The notes: a model not told the origin generated them from the letters alone. A DNA stretch of 36,704 nt from Paracoccus sp. (in: a-proteobacteria) (GCF_030538655.1 NZ_JAUNTO010000025.1:1-36704), one strand, 5' to 3'. Numbered from the stretch's first letter, positions 26,437 through 35,118 are shown. Program-made: numbers and translations.

Positions 26437-27087
26437 TCAGTTCCCGATGGGGGTATAGACCACCTCGGGCTGCCAATCGGCGGGTGCCTGATCGTGGATC
26501 GCCCAAAAGGTATCCGCCACCGGCCCCGCATCCCGTCCCTGTGCATTGACGAAACCTTTCACCACCAGCGCGGCGACATGCACGCCGTGGGAGCGGAAAT
26601 CCTCGAACAATGCCTTGGCGATGGTGTGGATGCCCGCCTTGCCGATGCTCAGCGACAGATAGTCGGGATGCGGACGCAGGCCAAACCCGCCGCCGGTCAG
26701 CAGGATCGTGCCCGAACCGCGCGCCTTCATCGCGGGCGCGGCGGCATGGATCGCGGCCAGCGCGCCGCCAATGTTCACTGCAAGATCGGCGTTGAAACTG
26801 TCCAGCGGCTGTTCGGTCACACTGCCCTTGCGGATCTGCGCAGCGTTATAGTGCAGCACGTCGATACCGCCCGCGTCTTCGACTGCACGGATCAGCGCAG
26901 CAACCGCCTGCGCGTCGGTGGCATCGACGACGTGGGCCTCAACCGAGCCACCCATCTGCCCCGCCAGCTCTCTCAGATGGTCGGCATTGCGCGCAGCCAG
27001 CACGACGCGAAAGCCCTGTGCCGCGAATTTTTGTGCGGTGGCAAGGCTCATGCCCGGACCAGCGCCGATAACAAAATAGGTTTTCAT
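26437..27087 (-). CDS. SDR-family oxidoreductase with atypical active site
   Basis: A 216-residue short-chain dehydrogenase/reductase. The nucleotide loop is unusual but recognisable: YFVIGAGPGMSLATAQKF near the N-terminus, followed by VVLAARN. The region where YxxxK should lie reads YLSLSIGKAG, so the lysine is six residues after the tyrosine plus one rather than four; the classical catalytic pair is absent. Some SDR subgroups (SLS.GKAA) share this. ATG 27087 has a strong AGGAG 7 nt upstream. It is divergent from a LysR gene. Confidence 0.88.
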   Translation of the reverse strand: MKTYFVIGAGPGMSLATAQKFAAQGFRVVLAARNADHLRELAGQMGGSVEAHVVDATDAQAVAALIRAVEDAGGIDVLHYNAAQIRKGSVTEQPLDSFNADLAVNIGGALAAIHAAAPAMKARGSGTILLTGGGFGLRPHPDYLSLSIGKAGIHTIAKALFEDFRSHGVHVAALVVKGFVNAQGRDAGPVADTFWAIHDQAPADWQPEVVYTPIGN

Positions 27088-27120
27088 GGTGATCTCCTGT
27101 CGATTGTATGAAGCGAATAT

Positions 27121-27134
27121 AAACCCTATGGTTT
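27121..27134. promoter_or_regulatory. Candidate LysR operator between SDR and LysR genes
   Basis: AAACCCTATGGTTT is an inverted repeat (AAACC-N4-GGTTT) in the 79-nt divergent spacer. A good -10 hexamer TATAAT (27139-27144) lies just to the right, aimed at the LysR gene. Its position fits autoregulation plus control of the SDR operon. Confidence 0.5.
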
Positions 27135-27166
27135 CCGCTATAATCCCACCTGACGGCATTTGACTG

Positions 27167-28069
27167 ATGCAACTTGGTCCGCAATCTTTCGACGAAATCG
27201 CCGCCTTTGCCGCCGTGGCCGATCAGGGCAGCTTCGTGGCGGCGGCGCGGGTGATCGGAGTGGATGCCTCGCTGATCTCGCGCCGGGTGCGGCGGCTGGA
27301 GGAACACCTGGGCACCCGACTTTTGGCGCGGACCACGCGGCAGGTCGCTCTGACCGAGGCGGGCGCGCGCTATCACCTGCGGGTGCGCGATCTGCTGGAG
27401 CAATTAAGCGCCGCCGGGCGCGAAGCCGCCGACCTGGCCGCCACCCCGCAAGGTGTGCTGCGCGTCTCGGTCCCGCAGAGTTTTGGTATGCTGGCCATCG
27501 CACCGCTGCTGGCCGGTTTCGCCGCCAACTGGCCCGACATCCGGCTGGAGTTGAGCCTTTCGAACCGCCGCGTCGATCTGGTTGCCGAAAGCTATGATCT
27601 GGCGATCCGCATGGGCCAACCGCAAGACAGTTCGCTGACCATGCGCAAGCTGGGTGAATACCGCGATATTCTGATTGCCGCGCCCGGCTATATTGCCGCG
27701 CAGGGTATGCCGGATCATCCGAGCGATCTGGCGGGCCACGCCTGCCTTGTCTTTACCGGCAATGCGTTCTGGCCCGACTGGTCGCTGACCGATGGGCAGC
27801 ACGTGCATGAATTGCGCCCGCACGGGCCGCTGATCTGCGACAGTTCCGACGCGCTGATGGCCGCCGCTTTGGATGGGGCGGGCATTTTGCTGGCAACGGA
27901 CTGGCTGGCACGTCCGGCGCTGGCCTCGGGGCGGCTGGTGCGGGTGCTGCCGGGCTGGCAGGGCCGAACCCAGGGTGCGATCCATGCGCTGATGCCGCCC
28001 GGACGGATGATCCCGGCCAAGGTGCGGGTGTTTCTGGATGCCCTGACTGAAAGCCTGACCGCACTTTGA
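27167..28069 (+). CDS. LysR-family transcriptional regulator
   Basis: The protein has 300 residues. The N-terminal winged helix contains GSFVAAARVIGVDASLISRR and VRRLEEHLGTRLLARTTRQV, of the CrgA/AaeR-like LysR subgroup. The effector domain has GVLRVSVPQSFGMLAIAP and YDLAIRMGQ. It is divergent from the SDR-globin-VOC operon, which is its probable target. Ligand unknown. Confidence 0.94.
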   Translation: MQLGPQSFDEIAAFAAVADQGSFVAAARVIGVDASLISRRVRRLEEHLGTRLLARTTRQVALTEAGARYHLRVRDLLEQLSAAGREAADLAATPQGVLRVSVPQSFGMLAIAPLLAGFAANWPDIRLELSLSNRRVDLVAESYDLAIRMGQPQDSSLTMRKLGEYRDILIAAPGYIAAQGMPDHPSDLAGHACLVFTGNAFWPDWSLTDGQHVHELRPHGPLICDSSDALMAAALDGAGILLATDWLARPALASGRLVRVLPGWQGRTQGAIHALMPPGRMIPAKVRVFLDALTESLTAL

Positions 28070-28138
28070 CGGGGGGCGGCAAGGCTGCTATTCCCCGGCC
28101 ATCCGGTCGCAGCCCACCCGGTCAAAACAGGAGCCATC

Positions 28139-28600
28139 ATGTCCCATTACACCGACAATCTGACCCAGCTTGGACAGGCCACCCCCCTGCCGCAATCGCC
28201 TGACGAGGCGGTTCTGGAACGTGTGCCCAACCCGCAGGCCGGGCAAGTGTATCTGGTGCGCTTTACCCAGCCCGAGTTCACCAGCCTGTGCCCGATGACC
28301 GGCCAGCCGGATTTCGCGCATCTGGTGATCGACTATCTGCCCGGCGACTGGCTGGTGGAATCCAAGTCGTTGAAACTGTTTCTGGGCAGCTTTCGCAATC
28401 ATGGCGCGTTTCACGAAGATTGCACCGTGTCTATCGGCCGCCGTCTGGCCGATCTGCTGTCGCCGCAATGGCTGCGCATCGGCGGCTATTGGTATCCGCG
28501 CGGCGGGATGCCGATTGATGTGTTCTGGCAGACTGGCACGGTGCCACAAGGGGTGTGGGTGCCCGATCAGGGTGTGCCTGGCTATCGCGGGCGTGGGTAG
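28139..28600 (+). CDS. queF: NADPH-dependent 7-cyano-7-deazaguanine (preQ0) reductase
   Basis: A 153-residue QueF of the short, unimodular type. The nucleophile is Cys51 in [13 protein letters not shown], with Asp58 close by. The family motif [20 protein letters not shown] (from residue 74) binds NADPH. It reduces the nitrile of preQ0 to preQ1, a step of queuosine biosynthesis. No other que gene is adjacent; the gene stands alone between the LysR gene and the ileS leader. Confidence 0.95.
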   Translation: MSHYTDNLTQLGQATPLPQSPDEAVLERVPNPQAGQVYLVRFTQPEFTSLCPMTGQPDFAHLVIDYLPGDWLVESKSLKLFLGSFRNHGAFHEDCTVSIGRRLADLLSPQWLRIGGYWYPRGGMPIDVFWQTGTVPQGVWVPDQGVPGYRGRG

Positions 28601-28610
28601 GGTTCCATCG

Positions 28611-28666
28611 CAGCGACCGGGGACCAGCCCCCGGACCCCGGCGTATTGATCGCAAACAGAAAACAC
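28611..28666 (+). repeat. Intergenic hairpin/AT repeat element, copy 3 (diverged)
   Basis: Ten nucleotides after the queF stop a hairpin CCGGGG...CCCCGG (28617-28622 with 28629-28634) is followed by ACCCCGG, a TATT and ACAGAA, in the same order as copy 2 (hairpin, ACCCC, AT-rich, ACAGAA). The arm itself is much less conserved than between copies 1 and 2. As in the other copies, the hairpin is next to the upstream gene's stop. Confidence 0.5.
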
Positions 28667-28691
28667 GGGCCGCTTTGGCGGGAATGCGCCC

Positions 28692-28720
28692 TTGCGGCGG
28701 TGGCGGCGCGTTTTTATACA
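28692..28720 (+). promoter_or_regulatory. Candidate sigma70-type promoter for ileS
   Basis: TTGCGG (28692-28697) and TATACA (28715-28720) are separated by 17 nt. A start near 28727 would begin almost at the ATG of the short ORF 28728-28817, so that ORF would be leaderless on this transcript. Prediction only. Confidence 0.45.
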
Positions 28721-28727
28721 GGCGGAC

Positions 28728-28817
28728 ATGTTCTGGACGGGCCGGATTGACCGAATTATCCGCCCGGCGGCAAGGGGTTTCCTTACCGCCGGGATCATGC
28801 TTGCCTGCCACGTTTGA
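28728..28817 (+). CDS. Possible 29-codon leader peptide upstream of ileS
   Basis: ATG 28728 opens a 29-codon frame (MFWTGRIDRIIRPAARGFL, then TAGIMLACHV) ending at 28817, 17 nt before ileS. An AGGCGGA precedes the ATG. Four of its codons are Ile (ATT, ATT, ATC, ATC), three of them just before or at a hairpin. It could be an attenuation leader or simply untranslated leader that happens to be open. I cannot choose from one sequence. Confidence 0.3.
   Translation: MFWTGRIDRIIRPAARGFLTAGIMLACHV
28763..28793 (+). promoter_or_regulatory. Hairpin in the ileS leader
   Basis: CCCGGCGG (28763-28770) pairs with CCGCCGGG (28786-28793), one mismatch follows, then AAGG pairs with CCTT around the 5-nt loop GGTTT. 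No U-run follows, so it is not a simple intrinsic terminator. It lies 41 nt before the ileS ATG and within the short Ile-containing frame. Confidence 0.6.
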
Positions 28818-28834
28818 CCAAGGATTCCGCCCCG

Positions 28835-31720
28835 ATGAGCGACCAGACCCCCGATTATCGCAGCACCGTTTTTCTGCCCGAAACCGATTTCCCCATGCGC
28901 GCCGGATTGCCCGCGCGCGAACCCGAATGGCTGGACCGTTGGGACAGGCTGGGCATTTACGACCAGCTGCGCGCGCAAGGCGGAGACCGCGCGCCGTTCA
29001 TTCTGCACGATGGCCCCCCCTATGCGAACGGCAACCTGCATATCGGCCACGCGCTGAACAAGGTGCTGAAGGATTTCATCACCCGCAGTCAGCAGATGAT
29101 GGGCCGCGACGCGCGCTATGTGCCCGGCTGGGATTGCCACGGCCTGCCGATCGAATGGAAGATCGAGGAACAGTATCGCGCCAAGGGGCAGGATAAGGAC
29201 GCCATCGACCCCGTTGATTTCCGTCAGGAATGCCGCCGCTTTGCCGATCACTGGGTCGGCGTCCAGCGCGAGGAATTTCAGCGGCTTGGCGTCACCGGCA
29301 AATGGGACGATCCTTACCTGACGATGAACTACCACGCCGAGGCGGTGATCGCAGGCGAATTCATGAAGCTGCTGATGAACGGCAGTCTCTATCAGGGGTC
29401 CAAGCCGGTGATGTGGTCGCCGGTCGAGAAAACCGCGCTGGCCGAGGCTGAGGTGGAGTATAAGGACCACACCAGTCATCAGGTCTGGGTGCGGTTCCGC
29501 CCCACTGGCGATGCGCTGAACGGCGCGTCTATCGTCATCTGGACCACGACCCCCTGGACTATCCCGCAGAACCGCGCCGTCGCCTATGGGCCGGGCATTG
29601 CCTATGGTCTGTATGAGGTGACCGAAGCCGAAGGCACCGCCATCGTCGGCGAACGTCTGGTGCTGGCCGATGCGCTGGCAGACGGCGTGATGGCCGCCGC
29701 CAAGGTCAGCGGCCACACCCGGTTGCGCGATGTGTCGGCGGATGAACTGGCGGGCCTGACCCTCGCCCACCCCTATCGCGGTATCGAGGGCGGCGCGGGC
29801 GAATGGGACTATGACGTTCCCATGCTGCCCGGCGATCATGTCACCGACGATGCCGGCACGGGCTTTGTCCATACCGCGCCCAGCCACGGCGACGATGACT
29901 ATCAGTTGGCGCTGAAACACGGCATCCCGATGACCTATAACGTCGAGCCGGACGGCAGCTATCGCGCCGATCTGCCGGTCTTTGGTGGGCAGGCGATCAT
30001 CCTGCCCGATGGCAAGGAAGGCCCGGCGAATGTGAGCAATATCAAGGCGCTGCACGGCGCGGGCGCGCTGCTCGCCAAGGGTAAGATGAAGCACAGCTAC
30101 CCCCATAGCTGGCGGTCCAAGGCGCCGCTGATCTATCGCAACACCCCGCAATGGTTCGCCGCCATCGACAGGCCGCTGTCCGACGGGATGGGCGAGTATG
30201 GCGATACGATCCGCACCCGCGCGCTGACCTCGATCGACAAGCTGGTGCAATGGACGCCGCAGACCGGGCGCAACCGGATTTTCTCGATGGTCGAGGGGCG
30301 GCCCGACTGGAACCTGTCGCGGCAACGGCTTTGGGGCGTGCCGCTAACCTGTTTCGTGCGGCGCGGGACCAAGCCGAGCGATGACAATTTCCTGCTGCGC
30401 GATGAACGGGTTAACGCCCGCATCATCGAGGCGTTCGAGGCGGGCGGCGCGGATGTCTGGTATGAGGACGGGTTCAAGGCGCGGATGCTGGACGGGATCG
30501 TGAACCCCGACGATTACGATCAGGTCATGGACGTGCTGGATGTATGGTTCGACAGCGGGTCCACCCATGCCTTTGTGCTGCGCGACCGCGAGGATGGCGC
30601 GGCAGATGGCATCGCCGATCTGTATCTGGAAGGCACCGACCAGCATCGTGGCTGGTTCCAATCCTCACTGTTGCAGGCCTGCGCCACGCGCGGGCGCGCG
30701 CCTTATCGGGCGGTGCTGACGCATGGCTTCACGCTGGACGAAAAGGGCATGAAAATGTCCAAATCGTTGGGCAATACCATCGTCCCGGCCGAGGTTATCA
30801 AGCAATACGGCGCCGACATTCTGCGGCTTTGGGTGGCGCAGGTGGATTACACCGCCGACAGCCGTATCGGCCCCGAAATCCTGAAAGGCACCGCTGACAG
30901 CTATCGCCGCTTGCGCAATACGCTGCGCTTCCTGCTTGGTTCGCTGGCCGGGTTTGATGATGGCGAGCGGGTCGCCCCCGACGACATGCCCGAGCTGGAA
31001 CAATGGGTGCTGCACCGCCTTGCACAACTGGATCACGCGGTCCGGCGCGGTTATGACACCTATGATTTCCAAGGCGTTTTCCAGACGCTGTTCCAGTTTT
31101 GCACGCTGGATCTGTCGGCGTTTTACTTCGACATCCGCAAGGACGCGCTGTATTGCGACGCGCCCGACAGCACGCGCCGGCGGGCGGTGCGCACGGTCAT
31201 GGACATTCTGTTCCACCGCCTTGTGACATGGCTGGCCCCGATCCTGCCCTTTACGATGGAAGACGTCTGGCTGGCGCGCTTCCCCTCGGATGATGACAGC
31301 GTTCATCTGCATGATTTCCCCGCCACACCCGCTGACTGGCTGAACGAACCCTTGGCCGCGAAATGGGATCTGGTGCGCCGCGCCCGCCGTGTGGTGACGG
31401 CGGCGTTGGAAATCAAGCGCAGCGATAAGGTCATCGGTGCCAGTCTTGAGGCCGCGCCGGTCGTGCATATTCGCGACGCAGACACCATGGCAGCGCTGAA
31501 ATCGGTCAATTTCCACGATGTCTGCATCACCTCGGACATCAGCCTGACCGACGATCCGCTGCCGGATGAGGCATTCCGCCTGCCCGAAATCCCCGGCATC
31601 GGTGTAGTGTTCGAGACAGCCGAGGGGCAAAAATGCCAGCGTTGCTGGAAAATCCTGCCCGACGTTGGCACCCACCAACATCCGGGCACCTGCGCCCGCT
31701 GTAATGAGGTTCTGGGCTGA
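28835..31720 (+). CDS. ileS: Isoleucyl-tRNA synthetase
   Basis: A 961-residue class I aminoacyl-tRNA synthetase charging tRNA-Ile. HIGH-type motif at residues 69-72 (PYANGNLHIGHALNK), KMSKS at 640-644 (GMKMSKSLGN), an editing domain between them (TTPWTIPQNRAV), and a C-terminal zinc ribbon (CQRCWK ... CARCNEVLG). ATG 28835 is taken because AAGGA lies 12 nt upstream; a TTG at 28814 in frame is unlikely. Its stop overlaps the ATG of the aldo/keto reductase (TGATG). Confidence 0.97.
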   Translation: MSDQTPDYRSTVFLPETDFPMRAGLPAREPEWLDRWDRLGIYDQLRAQGGDRAPFILHDGPPYANGNLHIGHALNKVLKDFITRSQQMMGRDARYVPGWDCHGLPIEWKIEEQYRAKGQDKDAIDPVDFRQECRRFADHWVGVQREEFQRLGVTGKWDDPYLTMNYHAEAVIAGEFMKLLMNGSLYQGSKPVMWSPVEKTALAEAEVEYKDHTSHQVWVRFRPTGDALNGASIVIWTTTPWTIPQNRAVAYGPGIAYGLYEVTEAEGTAIVGERLVLADALADGVMAAAKVSGHTRLRDVSADELAGLTLAHPYRGIEGGAGEWDYDVPMLPGDHVTDDAGTGFVHTAPSHGDDDYQLALKHGIPMTYNVEPDGSYRADLPVFGGQAIILPDGKEGPANVSNIKALHGAGALLAKGKMKHSYPHSWRSKAPLIYRNTPQWFAAIDRPLSDGMGEYGDTIRTRALTSIDKLVQWTPQTGRNRIFSMVEGRPDWNLSRQRLWGVPLTCFVRRGTKPSDDNFLLRDERVNARIIEAFEAGGADVWYEDGFKARMLDGIVNPDDYDQVMDVLDVWFDSGSTHAFVLRDREDGAADGIADLYLEGTDQHRGWFQSSLLQACATRGRAPYRAVLTHGFTLDEKGMKMSKSLGNTIVPAEVIKQYGADILRLWVAQVDYTADSRIGPEILKGTADSYRRLRNTLRFLLGSLAGFDDGERVAPDDMPELEQWVLHRLAQLDHAVRRGYDTYDFQGVFQTLFQFCTLDLSAFYFDIRKDALYCDAPDSTRRRAVRTVMDILFHRLVTWLAPILPFTMEDVWLARFPSDDDSVHLHDFPATPADWLNEPLAAKWDLVRRARRVVTAALEIKRSDKVIGASLEAAPVVHIRDADTMAALKSVNFHDVCITSDISLTDDPLPDEAFRLPEIPGIGVVFETAEGQKCQRCWKILPDVGTHQHPGTCARCNEVLG

Positions 31721-32748
31721 TGAGCTGGCATCCTGCAACAGATCGCTACGACCGTATGACCTATCGCCGCTGCGGGCGGTCGGGGCTGAAACTGCCTGCG
31801 ATCAGTCTCGGGCTGTGGCATAATTTCGGCGGCGATACCCCGCATGAAACCAAACGCGCCATCTGCCGCACCGCCTTTGATCTGGGCATCACCCATTTCG
31901 ATCTGGCCAATAACTATGGCCCGCCGCCCGGCAGTGCCGAGACCGCCTTTGGCGAAATCATGCGCAGCGACTTTGCCGGTCTGCGCGATCAGATCGTGAT
32001 TTCCAGCAAGGCGGGTTATGACATGTGGCCCGGCCCTTATGGCGAATGGGGCAGCCGCAAATCGCTGATTGCCTCCTGCGATCAGTCGCTGCGGCGGCTG
32101 GGGGTCGATTACGTCGATATCTTCTATTCGCACCGCTTTGACCCCGACACGCCGCTGGAAGAAACCATGGGCGCGCTGGATCATATCGTCCGGTCTGGCC
32201 GCGCGCTGTATGCCGGGATTTCCAGCTATGGCCCGCAGCGCACGGCCGAGGCGGCGGCGATCCTGCGCGATCTGGGCACGCCCTGCCTGATTCACCAGCC
32301 CAGCTATAACATGCTGAACCGCTGGATCGAGACCGAGGGGCTGCTGGATGTGCTGGGTGATGAGGGCATCGGCTGCATCGTCTTCACCCCGCTGGCACAG
32401 GGCTTGCTGACCAGCCGCTATCTGGACGGCATCCCGGATGGCAGCCGCGCCGCACAGGGCAAATCGCTGCGCCCCGACTGGCTGACCCCGCAGATGCAAG
32501 GCAGCTTGCGCGGGTTGAACGATCTGGCGGCGGCGCGCGGGCAGACGCTGGCGCAGATGGCGATTGCCTGGGCCTTGCGGGATGGCCGTGTGACCTCGGC
32601 GCTGATCGGTGCCTCGCGCCCCGAACAGGTCGCCGATTGCGCGGGCGCACTGACGCGGCTGGATTTCAGCGCGGATGAGTTAGCGCAGATCGACACCTTG
32701 GCCTTTGACGGCGAGTTGAACCTTTGGGCGCGGTCGTCTGACGCCTAA
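31720..32748 (+). CDS. Aldo/keto reductase, L-glyceraldehyde-3-phosphate reductase (YghZ) type
   Basis: A 342-residue TIM-barrel oxidoreductase. Asp and Tyr of the catalytic tetrad are in THFDLANNYGPPPGSAE, Lys in VISSKAGYDMWPGPYGEWGS and His in DIFYSHRFDPDTPLEETM. The GYDMWPGPYGEWGSRK loop and the C-terminal VTSALIGASRPEQV are typical of the YghZ/Kv-beta-like branch. It detoxifies aldehydes or reduces L-glyceraldehyde-3-phosphate in E. coli. It is translationally coupled to ileS, a neighbourhood without obvious functional logic. Confidence 0.9.
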   Translation: MSWHPATDRYDRMTYRRCGRSGLKLPAISLGLWHNFGGDTPHETKRAICRTAFDLGITHFDLANNYGPPPGSAETAFGEIMRSDFAGLRDQIVISSKAGYDMWPGPYGEWGSRKSLIASCDQSLRRLGVDYVDIFYSHRFDPDTPLEETMGALDHIVRSGRALYAGISSYGPQRTAEAAAILRDLGTPCLIHQPSYNMLNRWIETEGLLDVLGDEGIGCIVFTPLAQGLLTSRYLDGIPDGSRAAQGKSLRPDWLTPQMQGSLRGLNDLAAARGQTLAQMAIAWALRDGRVTSALIGASRPEQVADCAGALTRLDFSADELAQIDTLAFDGELNLWARSSDA

Positions 32749-33729
32749 TCAGACCATCCACCAGCCTGCCTTTTTGATCTGCTGGCGCAGCGGCTGTTCC
32801 CGCGACGGCAGCGGCGCGCCCGCGAACATCGGCCTGATCTTTTCGCGGCCTTTGCCCTGATAGATCAGCTTTTTCGCCGGCTCCCAATCGCGCAGCAGTT
32901 TTTTGATGCGGTTGGGCGCGGCGGCCTGCTCCAACGCATCAATCGCCGCGTCGCTTTCGCGGGCATACAGCAGCGGCAGGTTGCGGTAATGACAGGTGAC
33001 ATCGCCATCCAGCCCGGCCAGTTCCGGGCCGGGGCGACCACCGCCAAAGGAGTGAATCACCAGCGGCAGCACGATCTGATCCAGCCACGGGTCCAGCGCC
33101 TGACAGGCCAGCGCATCGCCCGGATCATCGCGCACCACCAATGCCCAATCCAGAAACCGCCGCCCGAACTCTGCCGGATTGGCACCAAAGAACCAGCCTG
33201 CGTTGAAATAAAGGAACCGTTCCCAGTGATCCGCCTGTTGACTGGTATCCAGCGAACTGTCGAAATCCAGCCCGAAGCGCTCATACAGAGACCGCCAGAT
33301 CGCCGCATAATCCGGGCCATACAGCGGCGGTTCGGGCCAAGTGCCTTCGCGCCGCATCGAGGCAGCAGGGCGGGTGAAATCGAACGGCACCTGATCCAGC
33401 GCATCCAGAACCAGCGTGTCAGTATCCAGAAACAGGAACGGCTGATCGGGGGGCAGAACCGACAGCGCCTCGATCTTGTTGCCAAAGGGATAGGCGGCGC
33501 CGAAATGCTGCGCGGTAAAGGGCACGATCTCGGCCCCCATGGCGGTCAGCGCGGCACGGATCGGGTCGCTGATGGCGGTATCATGCCCGGCCCATGCGCC
33601 TTGGGCCAGCGGTTCGGCCAAAATCAGGCGGCCCTGCCAATCGGGGGCATTGGCACGCAGCGAAGCCGTCAAGATCAGCGATTCAAACGCCAGCCGCCCA
33701 TGCTGCACCACCGCCAGAATGTTGAACAT
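32749..33729 (-). CDS. Putative glycosyltransferase-like protein with DxD motif
   Basis: A 326-residue protein resembling the nucleotide-diphospho-sugar transferase fold. A hydrophobic strand followed by FLDTDTLVLDAL (Asp102-Thr-Asp104) gives the metal/nucleotide-sugar DxD motif of GT-A enzymes. An N-terminal MFNILAVVQHGRLAFESLIL matches a Rossmann-like start. No signal peptide or membrane segment is evident. The substrate is unknown and no polysaccharide locus adjoins. ATG 33729 has AAAGGAA upstream. It converges on the aldo/keto reductase gene with no gap. Confidence 0.75.
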   Translation of the reverse strand: MFNILAVVQHGRLAFESLILTASLRANAPDWQGRLILAEPLAQGAWAGHDTAISDPIRAALTAMGAEIVPFTAQHFGAAYPFGNKIEALSVLPPDQPFLFLDTDTLVLDALDQVPFDFTRPAASMRREGTWPEPPLYGPDYAAIWRSLYERFGLDFDSSLDTSQQADHWERFLYFNAGWFFGANPAEFGRRFLDWALVVRDDPGDALACQALDPWLDQIVLPLVIHSFGGGRPGPELAGLDGDVTCHYRNLPLLYARESDAAIDALEQAAAPNRIKKLLRDWEPAKKLIYQGKGREKIRPMFAGAPLPSREQPLRQQIKKAGWWMV

Positions 33730-33984
33730 GCCCGCGTTCCTTTCTTTGCCGCGCCGGATACCCGTCCCCGGATTCCCCGCACCAATATCATTCTTCTTTG
33801 CTTGGATTTACCGCAGGCCCATGTCAACCTGCCGCCAAAGAATGAAAGCAACGGATGCGCGCCCAGTAAAACGCCTGCCTTGTGCCTGTCTGTTACCGCG
33901 CCACCGGGGGCTACATCCGCGCCAACCGCGAACCCCGCGCCACAGCCGCTGTTTTCTTGGGCCGAAATTGCCGCCGGGGTGCTG

Positions 33985-34546
33985 ATGATCGGCGATCTTC
34001 GGATCAGCGTCACCGGCCTGTCGTTCTGGGGTGGGGAAAACATGCAGACGCGGGCGGATACCGCCGAGGTCAGCAGCGCCAACAATTGCTTTTGCCCGAA
34101 CGCAATCATGATTGCCGCCTTTACCGGGCAAAGCCAGATCAGCCTTTCGCACCTGGCCGTCGATTTCGACTATCTGGCCTTGACCGTTCCTGCCCTGCTG
34201 CAAGAGCTTTGGGATGATCCATCCTTCCGCCGCGACAGGCTGCGATCTGCCTATTTGATGGTGCAGGATGACGGCCTGTGGCAACAGGTGCCGTCAATGC
34301 TGCCACCCGATACCTTTGCCCGCAGCACTGGACCAGATGGTGACAGCCCCACCCGGCAACGCCCTGCACGAGGTCGAACAGGGGCTTGTCACCGCGATCA
34401 GGCTTATCCGGACTCCGCTTTTCACAGGCGTTACCCTCTTATTGCGGGGGAGGAAGGTCACGAAATCGCGTTATCGCGAAGGAAAAGTATCTATTTTCAC
34501 CGCGCAGGAATCCCATTTGGGGAAAATCACCTACAAAGACAAATAA
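33985..34546 (+). pseudogene. Unrecognised, probably frameshifted protein gene
   Basis: Between 33925 and about 34320 the plus strand has a protein-like frame with GC-rich third positions (ISVTGLSFWGGENMQTRAD, then LSHLAVDFDYLALTVPALLQ and AYLMVQDDGLWQQVP). After about 34325 protein-like character moves to the next frame (ALDQMVTAPPGNALHEVEQG, then LVTAIRLIRTPLF), which ends at 34546. A single-base shift near 34310-34330 would join them. The start is unclear: ATG 33985 lacks a ribosome-binding site, and a TTG at 33880 would extend it. I do not recognise the family. It may be a decayed gene; alternatively the first frame is intact and runs to 34572. Confidence 0.4.
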
Positions 34547-34613
34547 ATCCGTATCACCTGCATATCCGGTGAATGCAGCCGATCCGACTTTGCGCTATCC
34601 GGCTGAAATACGC

Positions 34614-34638
34614 AAAACGCCCGCAGCGGTGGCGGGCG
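34614..34638 (-). terminator. Intrinsic terminator of the SnoaL-like gene
   Basis: On the minus strand CGCCCGC (34638-34632) pairs with GCGGGCG (34624-34618) around a 7-nt loop. TTTT (34617-34614) follows. It lies 21 nt after the stop of the SnoaL-like gene. Confidence 0.75.
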
Positions 34639-34659
34639 GTTGTCATTGTGGCGCCTGGC

Positions 34660-35118
34660 TCAGAACATGGTGTTGTCGTTTGCCGCCTCGGTCGGAACGG
34701 GCTGGATCACGTCCCAATGCTCGACGATCATGCCGTCCTCGACGCGGAAGATATCCACGACGGCCTGACCGGGATCATCCGCGCCATTGGTCGAATGGAT
34801 ATGCAGCCAGACCAGATCACCATCAGCGGCAGAACGCACGATCCGTGCCTTCGATTCGGGGTTTTCAGCGAAAAAGCCGGTGAAATACCCGACGAACGGC
34901 TCTTTCCCGTCAGGAACCTCGGGGTTGTGCTGAATATAGTTATTCGCCACCACATCCGCCGCGCCTGCATCATGGCGGTTAAAGAATCCGTCATAGAATT
35001 CAAGAACAAGCTGGCGGTTGGCCTCTTCCTGCGCCGCATCCCGCTCTTGTGCGAGGGCGGCGTTCCCGCTCAGCACCAAAGCGGCACCAAGGACAAAGGG
35101 CTGCATCAATCGGATCAT
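34660..35118 (-). CDS. Secreted SnoaL-like (NTF2-fold) protein
   Basis: A 152-residue protein with a signal peptide (QPFVLGAALVLSGNAALAQ, cleavage about residue 24). The rest is a SnoaL/NTF2-like cone: LVLEFYDGFFNRHDAGAADV, NNYIQHNPEVPDG and FRVEDGMIVEHWDVIQPVP. The His/Asp pair of IQHNP and EHWD is typical of predicted SnoaL-like enzymes annotated as polyketide-cyclase-like. The substrate is unknown and the protein probably works in the periplasm. ATG 35118 has AAGGAAGAG upstream. It looks intact, in contrast to its neighbours. Confidence 0.85.
   Translation of the reverse strand: MIRLMQPFVLGAALVLSGNAALAQERDAAQEEANRQLVLEFYDGFFNRHDAGAADVVANNYIQHNPEVPDGKEPFVGYFTGFFAENPESKARIVRSAADGDLVWLHIHSTNGADDPGQAVVDIFRVEDGMIVEHWDVIQPVPTEAANDNTMF

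Larger units (their letters stand above)
33730..34659. other. Gene-poor gap with one coding-like frame
   Basis: This 930-bp stretch contains the promoter side of the DxD protein on the left, the unrecognised coding-like frame at 33985-34546, and the terminator of the SnoaL-like gene (34614-34638). Nothing else was recognised on either strand. Confidence 0.6.

Noticed and set aside
28088-30325. 745-codon minus-strand frame opposite queF and ileS
   Set aside because: It spans two certain genes of the other strand and the leader between them, and its translation has no recognisable domain, so it is an antisense shadow.
32989-33840. Plus-strand frame antisense to the DxD glycosyltransferase-like gene, continuous with the frame at 33985
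   Set aside because: Upstream of about 33880 it is antisense to a gene with a good ribosome-binding site and DxD motif, so only the part after that was considered coding-like.
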